Below the pieces are notes generated by a model that did not search any database, had not been told where the DNA came from, and saw only the letters and a program-made list of their open reading frames with translations. The position numbers and the translations under genes were made by a program. A stretch of DNA of 64,000 nt from Streptomyces spororaveus (GTDB lineage: Bacteria > Actinomycetota > Actinomycetes > Streptomycetales > Streptomycetaceae), in contig NZ_BNED01000005.1 of assembly GCF_016755875.1 (NCBI RefSeq), positions 4,478,001 through 4,542,000 on the forward strand. Direction: 5' to 3'. This document shows positions 10,787 to 19,257 of this stretch, piece after piece; the first letter of the stretch is position 1, and each line of letters opens with the position of its first letter.

Positions 10787-10804
10787 GGCCGAGGAGCGCA
10801 CACC

Positions 10805-11806
10805 ATGGAACTCCACGATGTCTGGTTCGTACTCATCGCCGTCCTGTGGACCGGCTACTTCTTCCTGGAGGGCTTCGACTTCGGCGTCGGGGTCCTGACC
10901 AAGCTGCTCGCCCGTGACCGCACGGAGAAGAGGGTCCTGATCAACACGATCGGGCCCGTGTGGGACGGGAACGAGGTCTGGCTGCTCACCGCGGGCGGTG
11001 CCACCTTCGCCGCCTTCCCCGACTGGTACGCCACCCTCTTCTCGGGCTTCTACCTGCCGCTGCTGCTCATCCTGATCTGCCTCATCATCCGTGGCGTCGC
11101 CTTCGAGTACCGGCACAAGCGCCCCGAGGAGCGGTGGCAGACCAACTGGGAACACGCGATCTTCTGGACCTCGCTGATCCCCGCGTTCCTGTGGGGCGTC
11201 GCCTTCGCCAACATCGTGCGCGGCGTCAAGATCGACGAGAACAAGGAGTACGTCGGCAGCCTCCTCGATCTGCTGAACGTCTACTCGATCCTCGGCGGAC
11301 TGGTCACCCTCACCCTGTTCACCTTCCACGGCACGGTCTTCACCTCGCTCAAGACCGTCGGTGAGATCCGCGACCGCTCGCGGAAGCTGGCCACCCGGCT
11401 GGGTGTCGTCACCGCCGTCCTGGCGCTGGTCTTCCTGATCTGGACCCAGGTCTCGCGCGGCGACGGTACGAGCCTGATCGCCATGATCGTCGCGGTGCTG
11501 GCGCTGGTCGGGGCCCTCGGCCTCAACCTGGCCGGCCGCGAGGGCTGGTCGTTCGCGCTCTCCGGGGTCACCATCGCGGCGGCCGTCGCGATGCTCTTCC
11601 TCACGCTCTTCCCGAACGTCATGCCGTCCTCGCTGAACGAGGCCTGGAGCCTCACGGTCACCAACTCCTCGTCCAGCGCCTACACCTTGAAGATCATGAC
11701 CTGGTGTGCGGCCGTGGCCACCCCGCTCGTGCTGCTCTACCAGGGCTGGACGTACTGGGTGTTCCGCAAGCGGATCGGGACGCAGCACATCGTCGATGTG
11801 CACTGA
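10805..11806 (+). CDS. cydB: Cytochrome bd oxidase subunit II
   Basis: 333 residues, eight or so hydrophobic helices, beginning MELHDVWFVLIAVLWTGYFFLEGFDFGVG, the characteristic CydB N-terminus, with GPVWDGNEVWLL following. Partner of CydA in the membrane; structural subunit required for haem insertion. 50 bp separate it from cydCD. Confidence 0.98.
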   Translation: MELHDVWFVLIAVLWTGYFFLEGFDFGVGVLTKLLARDRTEKRVLINTIGPVWDGNEVWLLTAGGATFAAFPDWYATLFSGFYLPLLLILICLIIRGVAFEYRHKRPEERWQTNWEHAIFWTSLIPAFLWGVAFANIVRGVKIDENKEYVGSLLDLLNVYSILGGLVTLTLFTFHGTVFTSLKTVGEIRDRSRKLATRLGVVTAVLALVFLIWTQVSRGDGTSLIAMIVAVLALVGALGLNLAGREGWSFALSGVTIAAAVAMLFLTLFPNVMPSSLNEAWSLTVTNSSSSAYTLKIMTWCAAVATPLVLLYQGWTYWVFRKRIGTQHIVDVH

Positions 11807-11856
11807 GTTCCCGCGACGCATGACCTGCCCGTCCGGCTGACGACCTCCCCGAGGGG

Positions 11857-14800
11857 ATGTTTCACGTGAAACCGATCGACCCGCGCCTGCTCCGGTACGC
11901 CCGTTCCACCCGCCTCTTCCTGGGGGCGATGGTGGCCCTGGGCCTTGCCGGGGCGGGGCTGGTCGTCGGTCAGGCGATGCTGATCGCCGAGATCGTGGTC
12001 GGAGCCTTCCAGGAGGGGCTCGACGGCCAGGCGCTCCGGACGCCGCTGCTGCTGCTCGCGGCGGTGGCGCTCGGGCGCGGGCTGATCGCCTGGCTCACGG
12101 AGCTGGCCGCGCACCGGGCCGGCGCGGCGGTCAAGTCGGAGCTGCGGGGCAGGCTGCTGGACCGGGCCGCGGAGCTCGGGCCCGGCTGGCTGGCCGGGCA
12201 GCGGACCGGCTCCCTGGTGTCACTGGCCACCCGGGGTGTGGACGCGCTCGACGACTACTTCTCCCGCTACCTGCCCCAGCTGGGGCTCGCGGTGGTCGTG
12301 CCGGTGGCGGTGCTCGCCCGTATCGTCACCGAGGACTGGGTGTCGGCGGCCATCATCGTGGTGACGCTGCCCCTGATACCCGTGTTCATGATCCTCATCG
12401 GTATGGCCACCCAGTCCCGGATGGACCGCCAGTGGCAGGTCCTCTCCCGGCTCTCGGGGCACTTCCTCGACGTGGTGGCGGGGCTTCCCACCCTGAAGGT
12501 CTTCGGCCGGGCCAAGGCGCAGGCGGAGTCGATCCGCAGGATCACCGATGACTACCGGCGCGCGACGATGCGGACCCTGCGCATCGCCTTTCTCTCCTCC
12601 TTCGCCCTGGAACTGTTGGCGACCCTGTCGGTGGCCCTGGTGGCCGTCACCATCGGCATGCGGCTGGTCCACGGCGAACTGGACCTCTACACCGGGCTGG
12701 TCATCCTGATCCTCGCGCCCGAGGCGTACCTGCCGCTGCGGCAGGTGGGAGCCCAGTACCACGCGGCCGCCGAAGGGCTGGCGGCCGCCGAGGAGATCTT
12801 CCGGGTACTGGAGACCCCCACCACCGGTACGGCCGGTACGGCCGAGCTGCCGGTCGGCGCTCCCCTGCGGATCGAGATCGAGGGGATCGCCGTCCGCCAC
12901 GAGGGCCGGGGCGAGGACTCGCCCCGGCCGGTCTCGCTGACGGTGGGGCCCGGGGAGTGCGTGGCCCTGACCGGCCCGAGCGGAGCGGGGAAGTCCACCC
13001 TGTTCCAGGTGCTGCTGGGGTTCGTGACGCCCACCGCGGGGCGGGTCCGGGTCGCGGGCGTGGACCTGGCCGAGCTGTCGCCGGCCCACTGGCACCAGCA
13101 GATCGCCTGGGTGCCGCAGCGGCCGCACCTGTTCGCCGGGACGATCGGCGAGAACGTACGGCTGGCCCGCGCGGGGGCCTCCGACGCCGATGTGGCCGAG
13201 GCACTGCAGAATGCCGGCGCCTGGGAGTTCGTGACCGCGCTGCCGCGCGGGGTGGAGACACCGCTGGGCGAGGGCGGCGTCGGACTGTCCGCCGGACAGC
13301 GGCAGCGGCTGGCCCTGGCGCGCGCGTTCCTGGCGGACCGGCCCGTACTGCTGCTGGACGAGCCGACGGCGGCGCTGGACGGCGAGACCGAGGCGGGCAT
13401 CGTGGACGCGGTCCGGCGGCTCTCCGCCGGGCGGACCGTCCTGCTGGTCGTGCACCGGCCGGCGCTGCTCGCCGTCGCGGACCGGGTGGTGGAGATGGCG
13501 GCGGGCGCCGGCCTGGAGGGGCAGCCCGCCGAGGGGACGCCCGCCCACCGCGCCGCTTCCCCGGCCGGCGCCGGGTCTCCCATCCCGGCTGCGGCCGGTG
13601 ACCGAGGTGCGCACGTCCCGGACGCCGGGGAGTGGATCCTCGGTGCGGCGCACGACCGGGCGCCGCTGCCCGCCGGTGGCGGGACCGGATCGAATGCGGC
13701 CGGTGGTCCGCTGCGCCGGGTACGGGGGGTCGCCAGGGCGTGGCAAGGACGGTTCAGGCTCGGGCTGTTGCTCGGGGCGCTGGCCGTCGGATGCAGCGTC
13801 GGCCTGATGGCCGTGTCGGGCTGGCTGATCTCCCGGGCCTCGGAACAGCCGCCCGTGCTCTATCTGATGGTGGCCGTCACGGCCACCCGGGCCTTCGGAA
13901 TGGGCCGCGCCGTCTTCCGGTACGCCGAGCGGCTCGTCTCGCACGATGCCGTGCTGCGGATGCTCGCGGACCTGCGGGTCTCCGTGTACCGCCGACTGGA
14001 ACGCATCGCGCCCGCCGGACTGCGCGAGCACCGGCGCGGGGACCTGCTGGCGCGGCTCGTGGCCGACGCCGACGCACTGCAGGACTACTGGCTGCGCTGG
14101 CTGCTGCCCGCCGGCACCGCCGTGCTCGTCGGAACGGGCTCGGTCGCCTTCACCGCGTGGCTGCTGCCCGAGGCCGGAGCCGTGCTCGCCGCCGGACTGC
14201 TCACCGCCGGTATCGCGGTACCGCTGGTCAGTGGGGCCTGCGCCCGCCGTGCGGAGCGAAGGCTCGCTCCCGCCCGGGGCGAACTCGCCACCCGGGTGGC
14301 CGACCTGCTCACCGGGACCGCGGAGCTGACCGTGGCCGGAGCGCTGGAGGACCGCAAGGGCCGGGCACGGGAGAGCGACGGCCTGCTGACGCGCATCGCC
14401 GCACGCGGCTCGGCCGCGGCCGGGCTGGGCGGCGGCCTGTCGGCCCTGGTGTGCGGGCTCACCGTCGTGGCCGCCGCGGCCGTCGCCGCGAACGCCGTCC
14501 ACGACGGACGGCTGTCCGGGGTGGCCATGGCCGTCGCCGTCCTGACACCTCTGGCCGCCTTCGAGGCGGTGAACGGCCTTCCGCTCGCCGTCCAGTACCG
14601 CCAGCGGGTGCGCCGTAGCGCCGAGCGGGTCTACGAGGTCATCGACGCGCCGGTTCCGGTCACCGAGCCCGAGCAGCCCGCCGCCGCTCCCGCTTCGCCG
14701 TTCCCGCTGCGGCTGACGGGCCTGTCCGCCCGCCACCCCGGACAGGAGCGCACCGCGCTGCGGGACCTGGACCTGACCCTGGAGGCCGGCCAGCGCATCG

Positions 14801-15459
14801 CCGTCGTCGGTCCCTCGGGATCCGGCAAGACCACCCTGGCCCAGGTCCTCCTCCGGTTCCTCGACCCGGCCGAAGGCGCGTACAGCCTGGGCGGGAGCGA
14901 CGCGCGCACGCTCGACGGCGACGACGTACGCGCCCTCGTGGGCCTGTGCGCCCAGGACGCGCACATCTTCGACAGCTCGGTCCGGGAGAACCTGCGCCTG
15001 GCCCGGACCGGGGCCGACGAGGAGCAGCTGCGGCAGGCGCTGGCCGCGGCCCGGCTGCTGGAGTGGGCCGACGGCCTCCCGGACGGGCTGGACACGCTGG
15101 TCGGCGAGCACGGCGAGCGGATCTCGGGTGGTCAGCGCCAGAGGCTGGCCCTGGCCCGGGCGCTGCTCGCGGACTTCCCCGTACTGGTCCTGGACGAGCC
15201 GGCCGAGCATCTGGACCTGGCCACGGCGGACGCCCTGACGGCGGATCTGCTGGCCGCGACCGAGGGCCGGACCACCGTACTGATCACGCACCGGCTGGCG
15301 GGCCTGGAAGCGGTCGACGAGGTGCTCGTGCTGGACCGTGGCGAGGTCGTACAGCGCGGCCCGTACGCGGAGCTGGCCGCCGCCGAGGGACCGTTGCGGC
15401 GGCTGCTGGAGCGCGAAAGGGCAACGGACGGGACTTTGGCCAACTTTCCCCGCCAATAG
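11857..15459 (+). CDS. cydCD: Fused CydD-CydC ABC exporter for cytochrome bd assembly
   Basis: 1200 residues, two half-transporters in one chain. The CydD half (about 1-560) has six membrane helices, Walker A GPSGAGKST (373-381), signature LSAGQRQR and Walker B VLLLDEPTAALDG; the CydC half (about 610-1200) has another six helices, Walker A GPSGSGKTT (985-993), signature ISGGQRQR and LVLDEPAEHLD. CydDC exports thiols or haem-related reductant needed to mature bd oxidase; fusion is usual in Streptomyces. The start reads MFHVKP because a parS site (11859-11872) forms codons 1-6. Confidence 0.96.
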   Translation: MFHVKPIDPRLLRYARSTRLFLGAMVALGLAGAGLVVGQAMLIAEIVVGAFQEGLDGQALRTPLLLLAAVALGRGLIAWLTELAAHRAGAAVKSELRGRLLDRAAELGPGWLAGQRTGSLVSLATRGVDALDDYFSRYLPQLGLAVVVPVAVLARIVTEDWVSAAIIVVTLPLIPVFMILIGMATQSRMDRQWQVLSRLSGHFLDVVAGLPTLKVFGRAKAQAESIRRITDDYRRATMRTLRIAFLSSFALELLATLSVALVAVTIGMRLVHGELDLYTGLVILILAPEAYLPLRQVGAQYHAAAEGLAAAEEIFRVLETPTTGTAGTAELPVGAPLRIEIEGIAVRHEGRGEDSPRPVSLTVGPGECVALTGPSGAGKSTLFQVLLGFVTPTAGRVRVAGVDLAELSPAHWHQQIAWVPQRPHLFAGTIGENVRLARAGASDADVAEALQNAGAWEFVTALPRGVETPLGEGGVGLSAGQRQRLALARAFLADRPVLLLDEPTAALDGETEAGIVDAVRRLSAGRTVLLVVHRPALLAVADRVVEMAAGAGLEGQPAEGTPAHRAASPAGAGSPIPAAAGDRGAHVPDAGEWILGAAHDRAPLPAGGGTGSNAAGGPLRRVRGVARAWQGRFRLGLLLGALAVGCSVGLMAVSGWLISRASEQPPVLYLMVAVTATRAFGMGRAVFRYAERLVSHDAVLRMLADLRVSVYRRLERIAPAGLREHRRGDLLARLVADADALQDYWLRWLLPAGTAVLVGTGSVAFTAWLLPEAGAVLAAGLLTAGIAVPLVSGACARRAERRLAPARGELATRVADLLTGTAELTVAGALEDRKGRARESDGLLTRIAARGSAAAGLGGGLSALVCGLTVVAAAAVAANAVHDGRLSGVAMAVAVLTPLAAFEAVNGLPLAVQYRQRVRRSAERVYEVIDAPVPVTEPEQPAAAPASPFPLRLTGLSARHPGQERTALRDLDLTLEAGQRIAVVGPSGSGKTTLAQVLLRFLDPAEGAYSLGGSDARTLDGDDVRALVGLCAQDAHIFDSSVRENLRLARTGADEEQLRQALAAARLLEWADGLPDGLDTLVGEHGERISGGQRQRLALARALLADFPVLVLDEPAEHLDLATADALTADLLAATEGRTTVLITHRLAGLEAVDEVLVLDRGEVVQRGPYAELAAAEGPLRRLLERERATDGTLANFPRQ
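11859..11872. other. parS site 1 (overlaps cydCD start codon)
   Basis: Exact GTTTCACGTGAAAC, the Streptomyces ParB-binding centromere sequence. Its first G is the third base of the cydCD ATG, so ParB bound here would sit on the translation start region. Confidence 0.95.
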
Positions 15460-15480
15460 GGACTAACTACTCTCAGGACC

Positions 15481-17289
15481 ATGTCAGCGCAGGAGTCACC
15501 GGATCCCTCACCGGATCCCTCACCAGATCCGTTGCCGGGGCCGCCTGTATTTCCGGGACCGGCTGGAATCCCGGGAAGCGCGGGGGCTTCGGACCCGCTG
15601 GTGGCCGCCACCCGGGCCGCCAGGAGTCTGCACGGTCTGTCCACCGAGCTCACGGCCCGTGTGCCGCAACTGCTGGAGGCCATGAGGTCGGTCGGGACCG
15701 GGCTTGAGCTGCACTCCACGCTGGACCGCATCTGCGAGACCGCCGCCGAGCTCGCGGACGCCCGCTACGCGGCGATCGGTGTCGTCGACACGGAGGGCCG
15801 CGGGCTCTCGGACTTCGTCACCCACGGGATCAGCGCCGACCAGGCCCGGCAGATCGGGCACCGTCCCGACGGGAAGCGGGGCCTGCTCGGAGCGCTGATC
15901 TCGCACTCCGACACGGTGCGGCTCGCCGATCTGACGAAGGACCCGCGCTCGGCGGGCTTCCCGCCGCACCACCCGCCCATGAAGACCTTCCTCGGAGTGC
16001 CGATCCGGGTGCAAGGAGAGATCTTCGGCAATCTCTACCTCGCCGAGAAGAACGGCGGCGGCGAGTTCAGCGACTACGACGTCCACATGGTCCGGGTCCT
16101 GGCCACCGAGGCGGGCATCGCGATCGGCAACGCCCGGCTGTACGAGGCCGCCACCCAGCGCGAGCGCTGGATCGACGGCTCGGTGGCCGTCACCACCGCC
16201 CTCCTGTCCGGCGGGGACGCGGACGACGCCCTCGCGGTCGTCGCCGAACAGGCCCGCAGGCTGGCCGACTCCGCCGCCGGGATCGTCATGCTGCCGGCCG
16301 AGGAGGGCGGGATGGAGATCGTCGCGGTCTCGTCCGAGAACCCGGCCACCTCGCTCGGTCTGGTGATCCCGGCCGGGAGCCCGGTGGTGGACAGGCTGCT
16401 GGAGGGCGAACCGGTCTTCGTGGACGACGCCGCGTCCGACCCCCGCATGGTGAGTGAGCTCACCAGCCGGTACGGCCCGTGCATGCTGCTGCCGCTGCAG
16501 AGCGGCGGGCGGGTGCTGGGTGCGCTGGTCACCCCCCGGGCCCGCGGCGCCGGCCCCTTCACCGAAGCCGAGCGGACACTGGCCACCCAGTTCGCCTCGC
16601 AGGCGGCGCTCGCCCTGATGATGGCCGAGGCACAGCGCGACCGCGAGCGGCTGGCGGTGTTCGAGGACCGTGACCGGATCGCCCGCGACCTGCACGACCT
16701 GGTCATCCAGCGGCTCTTCGCCACCGGGATGATGCTGGAGGTCGCCCAGCGCCGGTCCATGGTCCCCGAGGTGCGCGACGGCGTGGGCAAGGCCGTGGAC
16801 GAACTGGACGTGACGATCCAGGAGATCCGCACCGCGATCTTCGCTCTCCAACAGGGCCCGGCGGAGGCCCCGTCCGGGTTGCGCACCCGGGTGCTGCGGG
16901 AGATCAACATGGCCGCGGTGCCCCTGGGCTTCAAACCCGCGCACCGCTTCCTCGGCCCGATCGACACGATGGTCGGCGAGCTGGTGGGCAAGAACCTGAT
17001 CGCCGCGCTGCGCGAGGCCCTGTCCAACGCCTTCCGCCACGCCGAGGCGACCCGGATCGACGTGGTGATCGACTCCACCGTCACGCTCGCCGACGGCCGG
17101 GCCGGGGTCCGGCTGGAGGTCGCCGACGACGGGGTCGGGATCCCGGAGGGCGGGCGCCGCAGCGGGCTGCGGAACCTGCGCCGCCGGGCCGAGTCGCTGG
17201 GTGGCGCGAGCTCGTACGGCCCGGGTATCGGCGAGGACGGCGGCGGGACCACCCTTGTCTGGGAGGCCCCGCTCCAGCCGACTTCCTAG
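15481..17289 (+). CDS. DosS/DevS-like GAF-GAF sensor histidine kinase
   Basis: 602 residues: Pro-rich N-terminus (about 1-30), GAF-A (about 70-225), GAF-B (about 235-390), HisKA_3 dimerisation with phosphoacceptor His405 in DRIARDLHDLVIQRL, and a C-terminal GHKL ATPase (NAFRHAEATRI, DDGVGIP). GAF-A contains FPPHHPPMKTFLGVPIRV, closely resembling the segment of mycobacterial DosS/DevS that supplies the haem ligand, so haem-based O2/NO/redox sensing is likely by homology. No response regulator is adjacent. 21 bp after cydCD, consistent with co-transcription. Confidence 0.9.
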   Translation: MSAQESPDPSPDPSPDPLPGPPVFPGPAGIPGSAGASDPLVAATRAARSLHGLSTELTARVPQLLEAMRSVGTGLELHSTLDRICETAAELADARYAAIGVVDTEGRGLSDFVTHGISADQARQIGHRPDGKRGLLGALISHSDTVRLADLTKDPRSAGFPPHHPPMKTFLGVPIRVQGEIFGNLYLAEKNGGGEFSDYDVHMVRVLATEAGIAIGNARLYEAATQRERWIDGSVAVTTALLSGGDADDALAVVAEQARRLADSAAGIVMLPAEEGGMEIVAVSSENPATSLGLVIPAGSPVVDRLLEGEPVFVDDAASDPRMVSELTSRYGPCMLLPLQSGGRVLGALVTPRARGAGPFTEAERTLATQFASQAALALMMAEAQRDRERLAVFEDRDRIARDLHDLVIQRLFATGMMLEVAQRRSMVPEVRDGVGKAVDELDVTIQEIRTAIFALQQGPAEAPSGLRTRVLREINMAAVPLGFKPAHRFLGPIDTMVGELVGKNLIAALREALSNAFRHAEATRIDVVIDSTVTLADGRAGVRLEVADDGVGIPEGGRRSGLRNLRRRAESLGGASSYGPGIGEDGGGTTLVWEAPLQPTS

Positions 17290-18188
17290 GGGGCGTCCGC
17301 CTGGGCCTGCTGCCGTGCGGCCCGTTCGGCCAGGATGCGCTCGATGACGAGGGCGACCCCGTCCTCGTTGTTGGCGACCGTGCAGCCGGACGCGGCCGCG
17401 ATCACATCGGGGTGGGCGTTGCCCATGGCGTACGAGGTGCCCGCCCAGCTGAGCATCTCCACATCGTTCGGCATGTCCCCGAAGGCGACGACCTCGGCGG
17501 GTGAAATGCCCCGCTCGGCGCAGCACAGCGCCAGGGTGCTCGCCTTGGACACGCCGGGCCCGCTGACCTCCAGCAGGGCGGTGGGACTGGACCGGGTGAT
17601 CGACGCGTACTCACCGGCGGCGGACCGTGCCAGCGTCAGGAACTCGTCCGGGGCCAGCTCGCCGTGGTGCGCCAACAGCTTGAGCACGGGTGCGGCGCTT
17701 TCGTCCGTGTCCTCGTGCAGCAGCTTCTCGGCGGTGGCGACCCGGGCGCCCGGGTCCTTGAAGAAGGGCGGGTACGCCGGCTCGTAGTTGATGCCCGTGG
17801 TCAGTTCCACGGCGAAGGAGGTGCCGGGTGCCGCCGCCCGCAGGGCATCGACGACAGCAAGGGCAGCCTCCCGTGGAAGGGCTCTGACCTGCACGAACTC
17901 TCGTCCGGCGTGCAGGTCGACCACTGCCGCGCCATTGGCGCAGATCGCCAGGCCGTGGCCGTGGACATGGTCGCTGACCACATCCATCCAGCGGGCCGGG
18001 CGGCCGGTGACGAAGAAGACCTCGATGCCGGCCTCCTCGGCGGCGGCGAGCGCGGCGACCGTGCGTGGCGAGACGGACTTGTCGTCGCGCAGCAAGGTGC
18101 CGTCGAGGTCGGTGGCGATCAGCCGGGGCGTGGGGGTTGGCCCGTCCGGGCACTGGGGAGCCGAGGTCACGGCTCCATCTTCGCCCAT
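17286..18188 (-). CDS. HAD-superfamily (Cof-type) phosphatase
   Basis: About 300 residues. HAD motif [14 protein letters not shown] near the N-terminus, motif II VTGRP, motif III Lys in the SKASTLAL segment, motif IV FGDMPNDVEML: a complete Cof/HAD-IIB set, typically a sugar-phosphate or FMN phosphatase. The start is uncertain among ATG 18209, ATG 18188 and GTG 18170. Its stop overlaps the stop of the convergent kinase through the shared palindrome CTAG at 17286-17289. A paralogue lies at 37.5 kb. Confidence 0.88.
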   Translation of the reverse strand: MGEDGAVTSAPQCPDGPTPTPRLIATDLDGTLLRDDKSVSPRTVAALAAAEEAGIEVFFVTGRPARWMDVVSDHVHGHGLAICANGAAVVDLHAGREFVQVRALPREAALAVVDALRAAAPGTSFAVELTTGINYEPAYPPFFKDPGARVATAEKLLHEDTDESAAPVLKLLAHHGELAPDEFLTLARSAAGEYASITRSSPTALLEVSGPGVSKASTLALCCAERGISPAEVVAFGDMPNDVEMLSWAGTSYAMGNAHPDVIAAASGCTVANNEDGVALVIERILAERAARQQAQADAP

Positions 18189-18237
18189 GGCCGAAGGGGC
18201 CCTGACCATGGGCCGGGGGCTGCCGACCTCGGGCGAT

Positions 18238-18251
18238 GTTTCACGTGAAAC
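18238..18251. other. parS site 2 (first of tandem pair)
   Basis: Exact GTTTCACGTGAAAC in the divergent promoter region between the HAD phosphatase and the oxidoreductase. Site 3 lies 20 bp downstream (start to start), almost two helical turns, so two ParB dimers would lie on the same face. Confidence 0.95.
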
Positions 18252-18257
18252 GCCGCC

Positions 18258-18271
18258 GTTTCACGTGAAAC
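18258..18271. other. parS site 3 (second of tandem pair)
   Basis: Exact GTTTCACGTGAAAC, separated from site 2 by six bases, ending 24 bp before the oxidoreductase ATG. Confidence 0.95.
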
Positions 18272-18295
18272 ATCGGCTCGCCGTAGGCTCGAAGC

Positions 18296-19201
18296 ATGAG
18301 TCTGCGTCTGAGCACGGTGATCCTTCCGGTACGTCGATGGCACGAGGGGGGACGCGATCAGTGGCTCCGGGCCGAGCAGCTCGGATTCCACACCGCCTAC
18401 ACCTACGACCACCTGTCCTGGCGGACGTTCCGCGACGGCCCGTGGTTCGGTGCCGTGCCCACTTTGACCGCGGCGGCCACCGCCACCGAGCGGCTGCGCC
18501 TGGGCACGCTCGTCACCTCGCCGAACTTCCGGCACCCGGTGACCCTCGCCAAGGACCTGATGAGCCTGGACGACATCTCCGGCGGGCGCATCACCCTGGG
18601 CATCGGCGCGGGCGGCAACGGCTTCGACGCGACCGCGCTGGGCCAGGAGCCGTGGTCCCCGCGCGAGCGCGCCGACCGGTTCGCCGAGTTCGTGCCGCTG
18701 CTCGACCAGTTGCTGACCGAGGGCTCGGTGAGTCACGAAGGGACCTTCTACTCGGCCGAGGAGGCCCGCAACATCCCCGGCTGTGTGCAGCGGCCGCGGC
18801 TGCCGTTCGCGGTCGCCGCGAACGGGCCGCGCGGCATGCGGCTCGCGGCCCGGCACGGCCAGGCCTGGGTGACCACGGGAGACCCGAAGCTCTTCGAGGA
18901 AGGCACGCCCGAGCAGTCGCGTGAGGCCCTGCGCGGACAGCTCGAACGGCTCGGCGCGGCCTTCGGGGAGATCGGGCGGGACCTTGAGCCCGTGGAGAAG
19001 ATCCTCCTGACCGGCTTCACGCCGGAGGCCAACACCGTGCTGCAGTCCCTGGACGCGTTCGTCGACTTCGCCGGTCGGCACCGCGATCTCGGGTTCACCG
19101 AGGTGGTCATCCACGCCCCTATCCCGGACTCCGAGTTCGCCGCCGACGAGGCCGTGTTCGAGAAGATCGCCACCGAGGCCCTGGCCCAGCTCGACAGCTG
19201 A
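18296..19201 (+). CDS. LLM-class (F420-dependent type) oxidoreductase
   Basis: 301 residues with the luciferase-like TIM-barrel layout: N-terminal WLRAEQLGFHTAYTYDHLSW, the strand-loop LGTLVTSPNFRHPVTLAKDLMSLDDISGGR and LGIGAGGNGFD, which contact the F420/FMN phosphate. Substrate unknown. In Streptomyces most such enzymes use F420. No SD is obvious ahead of the ATG; the tandem parS pair occupies the promoter region. Confidence 0.9.
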   Translation: MSLRLSTVILPVRRWHEGGRDQWLRAEQLGFHTAYTYDHLSWRTFRDGPWFGAVPTLTAAATATERLRLGTLVTSPNFRHPVTLAKDLMSLDDISGGRITLGIGAGGNGFDATALGQEPWSPRERADRFAEFVPLLDQLLTEGSVSHEGTFYSAEEARNIPGCVQRPRLPFAVAANGPRGMRLAARHGQAWVTTGDPKLFEEGTPEQSREALRGQLERLGAAFGEIGRDLEPVEKILLTGFTPEANTVLQSLDAFVDFAGRHRDLGFTEVVIHAPIPDSEFAADEAVFEKIATEALAQLDS

Positions 19202-19205
19202 CCGG

Positions 19206-19245
19206 CCGGTCGTCGCCGCTCGCGGGCGCGGGCGGCGACGACCGG
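19206..19245. terminator. Bidirectional terminator hairpin
   Basis: CCGGTCGTCGCCGC (19206-19219) pairs exactly with GCGGCGACGACCGG (19232-19245) over a 12-nt loop, between two convergent genes. Confidence 0.7.
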
Positions 19246-19257
19246 GACACCGACGGT

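Noticed and set aside
9287..11821. Long minus-strand open frame opposite cydA and cydB
   Set aside because: Shadow of two certain genes; Asp/Gly/His-rich composition without motifs.
12220..15456. Open frame of over 1000 codons antisense to cydCD
   Set aside because: It mirrors the high-GC third positions of cydCD, has no recognisable domain and reads as low-complexity Arg/Gly/Gln.
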